Shown here: one piece after another, positions 1 through 6,558 of the stretch
How the letters are laid out: each line of letters starts with the position of its first letter
Position numbering within the stretch: position 1 is the first letter of the stretch
Source: Clostridia bacterium
GTDB taxonomy: Bacteria > Bacillota_A > Clostridia > Oscillospirales > CAG-272
Direction of reading: 5' to 3'
Length of the DNA stretch: 9,531 nt
NCBI GenBank assembly: GCA_017408625.1
Contig: JAFQUG010000130.1
Location: 1 to 9,531 of the forward strand
Notes under the pieces: model-generated
What the model was told of the DNA's origin: nothing
The model's database searches: none
What the model saw: only the letters and a program-made list of their open reading frames with translations
Made by a program: the position numbers and the translations under genes

Positions 1-215
1 AGCCGTCCCCACAGGGGAAGGAGGGCTCCCACAGCGTAGCGCTGTGGGAGGAAGGGGTGGTCTGACGGATTAGGACAAGCGAAGAACCGACGCAGTTTCT
101 TCACCGATCAACGATATTTATTAAAAAAATACTACTTTCCCGTCTTTTTTCGCTTCGGCCCCTTCCTCCCACGACGCTACGCTGTGGGAGCCCTCCTTCC
201 CCTGTGGGGACGGCT
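1..215. repeat. Long inverted-repeat element (MITE-like), may be cut by window edge
   Basis: Positions 1-57 and 159-215 are reverse complements at 55 of 57 positions, separated by about 100 bases of AT-richer sequence. Each arm carries its own smaller palindrome. In the left arm, 26-36 pairs perfectly with 40-50 around a TAG loop. The right-arm counterpart at 166-190 differs at two bases. The right arm is followed by seven T (215-221), so on the plus strand the full stem could end transcription arriving from the left. The left arm starts at the first base of the window, so the element may extend further. No open reading frame of note lies inside. It resembles a non-autonomous miniature element or a family of large intergenic hairpins; which of these is inference. 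Confidence 0.8.
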
Positions 216-264
216 TTTTTTCGCGAGTCCGACATTCTTCACTTCACAAGTCCGTTTTCGGCAT

Positions 265-314
265 GACGTCAGCTCCTACGCTCATGATGGACCGTCGGGG
301 ACGCCGGTCCCTAC
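265..314. repeat. Two decayed half-copies of the 3224-3349 repeat arm
   Basis: Positions 265-280 match 3322-3337 at 15 of 16 bases, and 294-314 match 3316-3336 at 18 of 21 bases. Both therefore resemble the right arm of the inverted repeat at 3224-3349, in the same orientation and close in tandem. They look like remnants of that family upstream of the sigma-factor promoter. Apart from these I see nothing in 216-366. Confidence 0.55.
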
Positions 315-366
315 AAGGCGTTGCTGTGGGACGGGCAGTTCGTCGGTACGTGCTTTGGAATCACTC

Positions 367-395
367 TTGCATTTCGCTTGGAACCGTGCTATAAT
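367..395 (+). promoter_or_regulatory. SigA-type promoter of the giant sigma-factor gene
   Basis: The -35 box TTGCAT (367-372) is followed by a 17-base spacer and a perfect -10 box TATAAT (390-395). TGC stands directly before the -10, making an extended -10. Transcription would start near 402, giving a 5' leader of about 90 bases before the chosen start codon at 493. The promoter matches the housekeeping consensus, so there is no sign here that the gene is transcribed by its own product. Confidence 0.8.
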
Positions 396-476
396 GATTT
401 CATAAAAATTTTTCGATCCACCCAACCTTTTGCCAAAATCCGGAGTCTTATAAGTGAAGCCCCAAAAAAAGACACC

Positions 477-485
477 GAGAAAGGA
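477..485 (+). promoter_or_regulatory. Ribosome binding site that decides the sigma-factor start
   Basis: The purine run GAGAAAGGA ends 7 bases before the ATG at 493, a normal spacing. The in-frame ATG at 487 is only one base away from it and the in-frame GTG at 454 has no such site upstream. This favours 493 as the start. Confidence 0.7.
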
Positions 486-492
486 AATGCAC

Positions 493-3144
493 ATGAACAG
501 GTACCAAGATAAGAAAGACAACGTATTGGTTGAGATGACGCTGCTTGGCAACTCCGAGGCGTTTGACGCGCTGGTGCTGCGGCATCAGAATGCGGTCAAG
601 GGCACGGCGTACAAGGTTACGGGCAACGCGTTCTCCGCAGAGGACGCGTCGCAGGATGCCTTTGTTTCCGCCTGGGTCAATCTCGCCTCGCTCAAGGATC
701 CCTCGCTGTTTGGCTCCTGGGTTTGCTCGATTGCAAAAAATCACGCCAAGAGTCTGGTCATGCATTACAGAAGCGTCACGGCGGATATCAGCTTGCACCT
801 TTTGGAGAATCTGGATCTTGACGGCGAGGATGAAAGCGGTCTTGACGCGCTGACAGGCGTTGTGGGCGTGGCGGAGGCCATGCGCGACGAGCAGCTGCAC
901 CTGTACGTGGACGCCTTGAGCGATAAGATCCGCGAGGCGATTGAGTTGCATTACTTTCAAGGAATGTCTGTTGCCGAGATTGCCGCAAAGCTTTCCGTAC
1001 CGGTGGGAACTGTCAAGTGGCGTCTTTGCGAGGGGCGTAAGCAACTGAGAAAGGAATACGGTATGATCGAAAAGGAATACGACGAAAACAAGACCTTGGT
1101 ACAGCGCGTGCGCGAGCAGGTGGAGCATCTCAAGCTGTGGCGTATCAAGAATGACAAAACAGGCTTTGAGTCCGAGTACCGCGCGGTGCTTTCTTCGGTA
1201 GAGAGTCTTGAGGAGTCGGGCGAAAAGCAGCACATGCTTGCCGACGTGCTCATCCTTGGCTATTGGTGGCTGCCCGGTCAGGCAAACGACGAGGTACTGG
1301 CAAAAATCAAGGCCTCGGCCATCGCAGGACATAACGAGTCGGTAATGCAGTGCGTGATTCCCAAGGAATACGCGAAATATAAGGGCGAGGAACGCCTTGC
1401 CTTCATGCGCGACACGCAGATCCCCGAGCTTGAGCGGCACGGCTTTGTCAAGGCCGTGGGCTATACGTGGTTCTGGTACGGCTGCTACAGCATGGACGAG
1501 AATCACACAGAGCAGGGCATGGATGCGTTTGGAAAGGTGTTGGAGCTTCTGACACCCGAGGACGTGTACTATGCAAACGCCCAATCCGCACTTTGGGTTG
1601 AGCAGAAAAAGGCAAATGCTCCTAAAAACGAAGCATTTGACCGTGACGGGATAGGGTACGGTACGCGCGGTGAGGTCTATCAGTACGTTGGCAAAAAGCT
1701 GTACTTTTGGGAGCAGCCCGGATACAGCCGCGGCGGCACGGCAGAGCTCAACGAATCTTTGTTCTGGAACACCTCTCTTTGTGACGGACTTTTGTATGAT
1801 CCCGCGCTGCTCCCGGGGCAGAGCGTCAAGGCATCGGATGGCAGGATGACGCTGACATGCCTTGAAAACGACGTGACCGTCACGGTAGCGGCAGGTACGT
1901 TTGCGCATTGCACGGTGTATGAGATGGTTGGCAACCGTTATGATACTACCTATACCAAAACCGTGTTCGCTCCCGGTGTGGGCTTGATTTCGCAGATGAC
2001 CACGCGTTATAGCCAAACCAACAGCTGGGAGCTGAGCCATTACAAGATCTGCGGTGGGGAAGGAATCGTGCCTTTTGCGCCCGGAAACCGCTGGGAATAC
2101 GTTTGCACGGATAAGGATTCTCCCTTCGTGTATACTGCGGAGAACTATTTTGAGGTTACCTCCTACAAAAACGGCAGAGCGGTGGTCAGCAACTGCTACT
2201 TTGCACAGGTCACGGGCTATACCGATACCTGGCAGGGTCACATTCTCAATGCGCGTCACAATTATATCTATCCCAAGGACGGCAAATGGCTGCTGCGCGA
2301 CGTCAGCGGCATGATGAAGCGCGCGGCTGAGCTGGCAGAGACCAAGCGTCAGAAGGTGCATACCGCCATTGCGGCCGAGGTCATGCAGCGCATCTGGGAT
2401 ACCGATCCCGATGCAAATCCCGACTTCACCGAATTCGGCAGATGGAATTTCTTCACTCCTTATACGCTTCTTCGTGATAAGAAGGGCTATGCCTGGGACG
2501 AAAACTGGCGTTACTCGTTTGAAGGCAAGGATATGGCAAAGTGCGCGGATTATGAATTCTGCGTGCTGCACAATCACCTTTATAGCATTTTGGCAGACGC
2601 AACGGGATATTTGTGGTGTGATGCATGGATTCCGGGCTATCACTTGGAATCCAAGCAGGTTGATTATGACGGTGGCGGCAGAAGAAAGGTAGACCTGACG
2701 CTGGACGTGCTTGACGATTGCACGGTGACGGTTGAGGCCGGCACGTTTGAGGGATGTCGACACATCGCGATTGATCTGCGCGGCCTGGAGGCAACGGGCT
2801 GGGGCTATCGCGGCGGCAAGAAGGAATACTGGTTTGCGCCCGGTGTGGGCATTGTCAAAATGACCGCGCTTTACAAGGGCGACACGTTGCAGGACATCTG
2901 GGAGCTGACCGAGTATCGCGGCACGGGCGAAGGATTTTTCCCCGCAGAGGACGGCATGTTCCGCCGTTACGAGTCCAAATTCTCGGGCAACGGCGTGCAT
3001 GCATCGGTAGAGTACACCTTTGACGAGGAAAACGGCGAAATGGTCATTTTCCGCAATGCGCTGGGCAATCAGGACAGAGCGTGCTGGGAGGCAGGCCCGA
3101 TCGAAGCCCCCGAGGAGCAATGGTATAAGAAAAGTGAAGCATAA
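493..3144 (+). CDS. ECF-type sigma-70 family RNA polymerase sigma factor with giant C-terminal extension
   Basis: The first ~190 of 883 residues are a typical ECF sigma factor. Region 2 lies at about 13-95 (AEDASQDAFVSAW at 49-61, then FGSWVCSIAKN). Region 4 lies at about 134-188, with a helix-turn-helix (GMSVAEIAAKLSVPVGTVKWRL at about 157-178). It should direct RNA polymerase to a set of promoters. ECF factors usually have about 200 residues; here about 680 follow. Residues 200-370 look helical, perhaps TPR-like. The rest is rich in beta-type sequence and contains an internal duplication at about 400-570 and 700-856. Each copy has VTVxAGTFxxC followed by FAPGVG (461-473 and 492-497; 744-755 and 781-786). 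No signal peptide or membrane segment is visible, so the whole protein is probably cytoplasmic. The gene stands alone between its promoter and a terminator, with no anti-sigma gene beside it. The extension may regulate the sigma part in cis; that is inference. The sigma assignment is firm; the C-terminal role is unknown. Confidence 0.9.
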   Translation: MNRYQDKKDNVLVEMTLLGNSEAFDALVLRHQNAVKGTAYKVTGNAFSAEDASQDAFVSAWVNLASLKDPSLFGSWVCSIAKNHAKSLVMHYRSVTADISLHLLENLDLDGEDESGLDALTGVVGVAEAMRDEQLHLYVDALSDKIREAIELHYFQGMSVAEIAAKLSVPVGTVKWRLCEGRKQLRKEYGMIEKEYDENKTLVQRVREQVEHLKLWRIKNDKTGFESEYRAVLSSVESLEESGEKQHMLADVLILGYWWLPGQANDEVLAKIKASAIAGHNESVMQCVIPKEYAKYKGEERLAFMRDTQIPELERHGFVKAVGYTWFWYGCYSMDENHTEQGMDAFGKVLELLTPEDVYYANAQSALWVEQKKANAPKNEAFDRDGIGYGTRGEVYQYVGKKLYFWEQPGYSRGGTAELNESLFWNTSLCDGLLYDPALLPGQSVKASDGRMTLTCLENDVTVTVAAGTFAHCTVYEMVGNRYDTTYTKTVFAPGVGLISQMTTRYSQTNSWELSHYKICGGEGIVPFAPGNRWEYVCTDKDSPFVYTAENYFEVTSYKNGRAVVSNCYFAQVTGYTDTWQGHILNARHNYIYPKDGKWLLRDVSGMMKRAAELAETKRQKVHTAIAAEVMQRIWDTDPDANPDFTEFGRWNFFTPYTLLRDKKGYAWDENWRYSFEGKDMAKCADYEFCVLHNHLYSILADATGYLWCDAWIPGYHLESKQVDYDGGGRRKVDLTLDVLDDCTVTVEAGTFEGCRHIAIDLRGLEATGWGYRGGKKEYWFAPGVGIVKMTALYKGDTLQDIWELTEYRGTGEGFFPAEDGMFRRYESKFSGNGVHASVEYTFDEENGEMVIFRNALGNQDRACWEAGPIEAPEEQWYKKSEA

Positions 3145-3151
3145 AAAACAA

Positions 3152-3175
3152 GAAAGGGGCTGAAAAGCCCCTTTC
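3152..3175. terminator. Hairpin terminator after the sigma-factor gene
   Basis: GAAAGGGGCT (3152-3161) pairs perfectly with AGCCCCTTTC (3166-3175) around a GAAA tetraloop, starting 8 bases after the stop codon. On the plus strand no good T run follows (GGTTATGT). On the minus strand the stem is followed by TTGTTTTTTAT, so it would also stop transcription arriving from the convergent nucleotidase gene. Confidence 0.65.
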
Positions 3176-3223
3176 GGTTATGTAAAGCAAATGCATGGAT
3201 AGGCGACAAATGTCAGTAAAAGT

Positions 3224-3349
3224 AAACCGTCCGTCTGTAGGGGGCGAGTCCCCGACGCCCCGGGTAGGCACAAGGAACTCATTACACAGAAAAAAGTAGT
3301 TTGTGCAGGCGGGCTGTCGGGGACGTCAGCCCCTACCGACGGGCGGTTT
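3224..3349. repeat. Imperfect inverted-repeat element between convergent genes
   Basis: Left arm 3224-3262 and right arm 3310-3349 are reverse complements at about 33 of 40 positions with one gap. About 47 bases of AT-richer sequence lie between them. The outer 20 bases of each arm (3224-3243 and 3330-3349) read CCCCTACCGACGGGCGGTTT or a two-mismatch variant. The same 20-mer occurs at 5198-5217 with two mismatches. This marks a dispersed intergenic repeat family. It encodes no protein that I can support. Confidence 0.75.
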
Positions 3350-3375
3350 GCGCGTCGTATGTGAAAACAGGCATG

Positions 3376-3403
3376 AAAAAGCCGCTCTTTTGAGCGGCTT
3401 TTT
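3376..3403. terminator. Bidirectional Rho-independent terminator
   Basis: GCCGCTC (3381-3387) pairs with GAGCGGC (3392-3398) around TTTT. Five A precede the stem and five T follow it, so both strands show a stem followed by a U run. For the minus strand it lies about 80 bases beyond the stop codon of the 5'-nucleotidase gene and would end that transcript. Confidence 0.85.
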
Positions 3404-3410
3404 CATAATT

Positions 3411-3488
3411 CTGCATTTTGCATTCTGCATTTTGCATTCTGCATTTTGCATTCTGCATTTTGCATTCTGCATTTTGCATTCTGCATTT
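3411..3488. repeat. Heptamer tandem repeat TGCATTY, 11 copies
   Basis: From 3412 to 3488 there are 11 exact copies of TGCATTT alternating with TGCATTC, giving a 14-base higher-order period. The copies are perfect apart from the regular T/C alternation. On the minus strand the first heptamer (AAATGCA) supplies the last two bases of the TAA stop codon of the 5'-nucleotidase gene. The array then fills the space between that gene and its terminator. Short open frames through the array in several phases are products of the repeat, not genes. Confidence 0.95.
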
Positions 3489-5088
3489 AATTGCTCCATC
3501 CGCCGTCCTCGATATACTGTGCAATCAAGTCGCGTGCAAAGGTGGTCTGATCATAGGTGTCGATCACGGTCAGGCGGTTGGGCGCGTAGGAGGAGCAATA
3601 GGAATCGGTGACGATATAATAGGTCGCATTTCGGTCAATCGAGCCTTGCATCTCCTTGCCGTATTCGCTCAGCGTGATGTAATAATTGGAGTTATTGGTA
3701 TTGATGAATTTGCTCAGCAGATCCGAGCCCTTGATCGAGCAGAGCACGATCTGATTGTCAAAGGGGAGAAGCATTTGCAGATCGGCATACTGCACCTCGC
3801 CTGCGGCAAGGTCGTAAGGCGAGCGGGTGGAGATAAAGCCGCCGCCAAGCACCAAGTCGTATTGCTCGCCCCAACGCTCCAGACCGTATGCGAGGTAGAG
3901 GTCAGCCACCTTTTGCTTGATCTGATCAGAATAGCGGGTCTTGGCATTGACGCCCAGTATCGCGTCTCCTTGCGCAAGCTGCTCGGCGTATTTTTCATTG
4001 AGCTGCTCCACAATGGGGTGATCCTCAAAGCTTTGGTAGCGTGCGGTGGGCAGATATTCCGCCGTGGCCACGATTACGCTGCCCGTGACCGAGTTGACCT
4101 TGGCGGTCGCATGCGTAATGCCGTCGTTGTCACCGCCGCCCTGCAGGTGATAGATGCCCTCGGAGTCCTTTTTGACGTAATTTTTGTGGCTGTGACCCTC
4201 AAAAACCAGGTCTACGTAGCCATCCGAGAGCGCGTAGTCGTATTCACCGCCGCCGTCGTGCATGGAGTACACGATGATGTCCGCACCCCGGTCGCGCAAC
4301 GCCTCGGATTCAGCCTTGACAAGCTCGGTCAGCGCGTCGTCCAGTACAAAGTAGACGTCCTCGACCTTGTCGGCCGAGATCGATGAATAGCAGTTGCCGA
4401 TCGCACCGATGATGCCGATCTGCACATCGCCCTTGTCTACAAGCACCGAGGGGGTACAGTAGTCGGCGAGCGTGTTTGTGTCGCGCTCGTAGATGTTGAT
4501 GGCCAGGAAAGGGAACTCGGCAATCGCGAGATTGTCGTAGATGGCCTGCTCGCCCCAGTCAAATTCGTGGTTGCCAAGCGTCATGGACGCAAAGCCCATC
4601 TCGCTCATCCAGTCGGTGACGATCAGACCCTTGGTCAGCCCCGATTCCGAGCTGCCCTGCCACATGTCACCCGAGGAGAGCAGGATTGTGTTGGGATTAT
4701 TCTGCTTGGCCATTTCCAGGTAAGTGCTCAGCTCGTCAAGCCCGGGCTGGTCAGCTGTGTCGTTGAGCTTGCCGTGCAGGTCGTTGATGGCAAAAAAGTC
4801 CACGCTGACAAGCACCGAGACCGTACAGAGGTCGCAGGTGCCGTCGTCGTCTGCATCGGCGTGCGCGCAATCGGGCTCGGTCTCGGACTCCGTTTCGCTT
4901 TCGGACTCGGATTCCGATTCGGGCGCGGTCGTCTCACTTGGCAAAATGTCCGTCGTTTCGGACGGCGCGGTCGTTTCCGCCTCCGTAGCCGTTGTTTCGG
5001 ACGGGCTTGGTATATCGGGCGTATTGCAGGCGCAAAGCAAAAGCATCAGAGCCATGCATACTGCCCAAAAGGGAATGGGTCTTTTCAT
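3487..5088 (-). CDS. Lipoprotein 5'-nucleotidase / UshA-like metallophosphatase
   Basis: This 533-residue protein is likely a surface-anchored two-metal phosphoesterase that removes phosphate from nucleotides or related esters; the exact substrate is open. A lipoprotein signal ends in LCAC with Cys21 as probable lipid site. It is followed by a Ser/Thr/Glu/Pro-rich linker (22-73, with an SE-rich run at 57-71). Next comes a Cys/Asp motif (C74, H76, D78, D80, D82, C85, C88) that could bind a metal ion. The catalytic domain shows NDLHG (102-106), SGDMWQG (139-145), GNHEFDWG (172-179), His277 and GHSH (298-301). The C-terminal 5'-nucleotidase domain covers about 365-520, with LGGGFISTR near 421-429 and LLPFDN after it. 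The length fits the UshA family (about 550). The ATG at 5088 follows a GGAGG site six bases upstream and has its own promoter. The C-terminus ends directly at a heptamer repeat array. Confidence 0.9.
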   Translation of the reverse strand: MKRPIPFWAVCMALMLLLCACNTPDIPSPSETTATEAETTAPSETTDILPSETTAPESESESESETESETEPDCAHADADDDGTCDLCTVSVLVSVDFFAINDLHGKLNDTADQPGLDELSTYLEMAKQNNPNTILLSSGDMWQGSSESGLTKGLIVTDWMSEMGFASMTLGNHEFDWGEQAIYDNLAIAEFPFLAINIYERDTNTLADYCTPSVLVDKGDVQIGIIGAIGNCYSSISADKVEDVYFVLDDALTELVKAESEALRDRGADIIVYSMHDGGGEYDYALSDGYVDLVFEGHSHKNYVKKDSEGIYHLQGGGDNDGITHATAKVNSVTGSVIVATAEYLPTARYQSFEDHPIVEQLNEKYAEQLAQGDAILGVNAKTRYSDQIKQKVADLYLAYGLERWGEQYDLVLGGGFISTRSPYDLAAGEVQYADLQMLLPFDNQIVLCSIKGSDLLSKFINTNNSNYYITLSEYGKEMQGSIDRNATYYIVTDSYCSSYAPNRLTVIDTYDQTTFARDLIAQYIEDGGWSN

Positions 5089-5117
5089 AAATCCTCCGGG
5101 AAAACGTTCTTAGGGGT

Positions 5118-5146
5118 ATTATAGCACAGAATTTGACGAATGTAAA
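5118..5146 (-). promoter_or_regulatory. SigA-type promoter of the 5'-nucleotidase gene
   Basis: On the minus strand TTTACA (5146-5141) and TATAAT (5123-5118) are 17 bases apart, with TGC just before the -10. The predicted start of transcription is only about 23 bases before the ATG, leaving no room for a structured leader. Confidence 0.8.
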
Positions 5147-5172
5147 GATGTTTTTGCTTGTGTTACAAAGCG

Positions 5173-5292
5173 CAGGCAAGAGGAGGAGCAAGCCCCTCCC
5201 CTACCTACGGACGGTTTGGAAATCCTTGTCTAATGAATCAAAGAAACTCAAATATCGGCGGTAGGGGAGGGGATTGCTCCTCCTCTTGCCTG
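5173..5292. repeat. Inverted-repeat element with 33-bp arms
   Basis: Positions 5173-5205 and 5260-5292 are reverse complements with one mismatch in 33, around a 54-base AT-richer centre. Directly inside the left arm begins the module CCCCTACCTACGGACGGTTT (5198-5217), which also forms the ends of the 3224-3349 element. The element sits between the terminator of the serine operon and the nucleotidase promoter. Its outer arm sequence (GGCAAGAGGAGGAGCAA) differs from that of the other two elements. Confidence 0.8.
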
Positions 5293-5311
5293 TGACAACA
5301 ATATATATGAA

Positions 5312-5341
5312 AATGGGCTGCCTCAAACGAAGCAGCCCATT
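5312..5341 (-). terminator. Terminator of the serC-serA operon
   Basis: On the minus strand, 5341-5332 pairs perfectly with 5321-5312 (10 bp, GGGCTGC core). Three more pairs, including one G-U, extend the stem to a GTTT loop. ATTTTCAT covers the end of the stem and the bases after it. The U run is short, so strength is uncertain. It lies about 57 bases after the serA stop codon. Confidence 0.7.
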
Positions 5342-5397
5342 ATCACTCGTTGATTATTTCGCAAATTTTGCTACTAAATATGCATCGTATCAAAATA

Positions 5398-6546
5398 TTA
5401 GATACATCTGACGCGCAGAACGCCGTCCAGCGCATCCATCTCGCAAGGACACATGGTGCCCGAGATGTCAAACATGGTGTAGGCGTAGTCGCCCTTGGAT
5501 TTGCTGGCCATGTTCTCGATGTTGTGACCCTTGGCCGAAATAGCAGCCGACAGGGTAGCGATAACGTTGGGAATGTTCTTGTGCAGCACGCAAACGCGGC
5601 TCTCGCCCGTGCGGGGCATGGAGAGTGCGGGGAAGTTGACGCTGTTGACGATGTTCCCGTTTTCAAGGTAATCAGCCAGCTGCTCTGCAGCCATGACCGC
5701 GCAGTTGTCCTCGCTCTCCTCGGTCGAAGCACCCAGGTGAGGAATGGTGACAGCACCCTTGACGCCGATCAGCTCGGGGGTGGGGAAGTCGGTCACGTAA
5801 GCCGAAAGCTTGCCGGATTCCAGCGCAGCAATCACGTCTGCAGCCACGACAAGGTCTGCACGCGCAAGGTTGATGATCTTTGCACCGTCCTTCATGGTTG
5901 CGATCGAAGCAGCGTTGACCATGCCCTTGGTGTCCTTGGTTGCGGGCACGTGCAAGGACAGGTAATCTGCCTTTGCAAACAACTCGTCAAAGGTAGCGGC
6001 CTTGACGATTCTGGGATCAAGATGCCATGCAGCGTCGACAGACAGGAAGGGGTCGCAGCCAATGACGTTCATGCCAAGAGAGAGCGCGGTGTTTGCAACC
6101 ATGCCGCCGATCGCACCAAGGCCGACAACGCCCAAGGTCTTGCCGCGCAGCTCGGTGCCTGCGAAAGCGGACTTGCCCTTTTCCACAGCCTTTGCCACGT
6201 CGGTTGCAGGATCAAGCGCCTGTGCCCAGTTGATGCCTCCAACAATGTTTCTTGCAGCCAGCAAAAGCGCACAAACGGTCAGCTCCTTGACGCCGTTGGC
6301 ATTCGCACCGGGGGTGTTGAACACCACGATTCCCGCATCGGCACACTTGTCAAGCGGAATGTTGTTGACGCCTGCGCCTGCACGTGCGATAGCAAGCAGA
6401 GAGTCGGGCAGGGGCATGTCGTGCATGACGGCAGAGCGCACCATGATGCCGTCGGGGGCGTCCACGGTGTCGGCAACGTGATAGTCGGCAGGCAATTTCG
6501 CAAGGCCTACCTTGGCAATTTTATTGAGCAGTTGAATATTCTTCAT
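5398..6546 (-). CDS. serA: D-3-phosphoglycerate dehydrogenase
   Basis: The enzyme oxidises 3-phosphoglycerate to 3-phosphohydroxypyruvate with NAD, the first step of the phosphorylated serine pathway, in the cytoplasm. The 382 residues show the D-isomer 2-hydroxyacid dehydrogenase fold: substrate loop AGAGVNNI (56-63), NTPGANANGVKE (77-88), Rossmann motif VGLGAIG (141-147) and Asp165 in GCDPF. The likely catalytic residues are Arg229, Glu258 and His270 (HLGAST). The residue after Arg229 is Ala where Gly is usual. A C-terminal ACT domain (about 317-382) suggests amino-acid binding, possibly serine feedback; that is inference from the family. It is a short form compared with enzymes of over 500 residues that have an extra domain. 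AGGAG at 6557-6553 lies six bases before the ATG. The gene follows serC by 12 bases, so the two are one operon. Confidence 0.93.
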   Translation of the reverse strand: MKNIQLLNKIAKVGLAKLPADYHVADTVDAPDGIMVRSAVMHDMPLPDSLLAIARAGAGVNNIPLDKCADAGIVVFNTPGANANGVKELTVCALLLAARNIVGGINWAQALDPATDVAKAVEKGKSAFAGTELRGKTLGVVGLGAIGGMVANTALSLGMNVIGCDPFLSVDAAWHLDPRIVKAATFDELFAKADYLSLHVPATKDTKGMVNAASIATMKDGAKIINLARADLVVAADVIAALESGKLSAYVTDFPTPELIGVKGAVTIPHLGASTEESEDNCAVMAAEQLADYLENGNIVNSVNFPALSMPRTGESRVCVLHKNIPNVIATLSAAISAKGHNIENMASKSKGDYAYTMFDISGTMCPCEMDALDGVLRVRCI

Positions 6547-6558
6547 AGTAAACTCCTG

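Noticed and set aside
1..215. CRISPR array or tRNA-like structure in the leading non-coding region
   Set aside because: There are only two arms in inverted orientation, not direct repeats with spacers, and no cloverleaf can be drawn.
448..3120. An 890-residue open frame on the minus strand, opposite the sigma-factor gene
   Set aside because: It is the antisense shadow of a long gene with biased codon use. The translation shows no domain, is rich in His, Arg, Val and Leu without pattern, and has no ribosome binding site or promoter. The plus strand has clear sigma motifs.
3418..4386. A 322-residue plus-strand frame starting in the heptamer array
   Set aside because: Its N-terminus is translated tandem repeat and the rest is antisense to the 5'-nucleotidase gene. 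No ribosome binding site fits.
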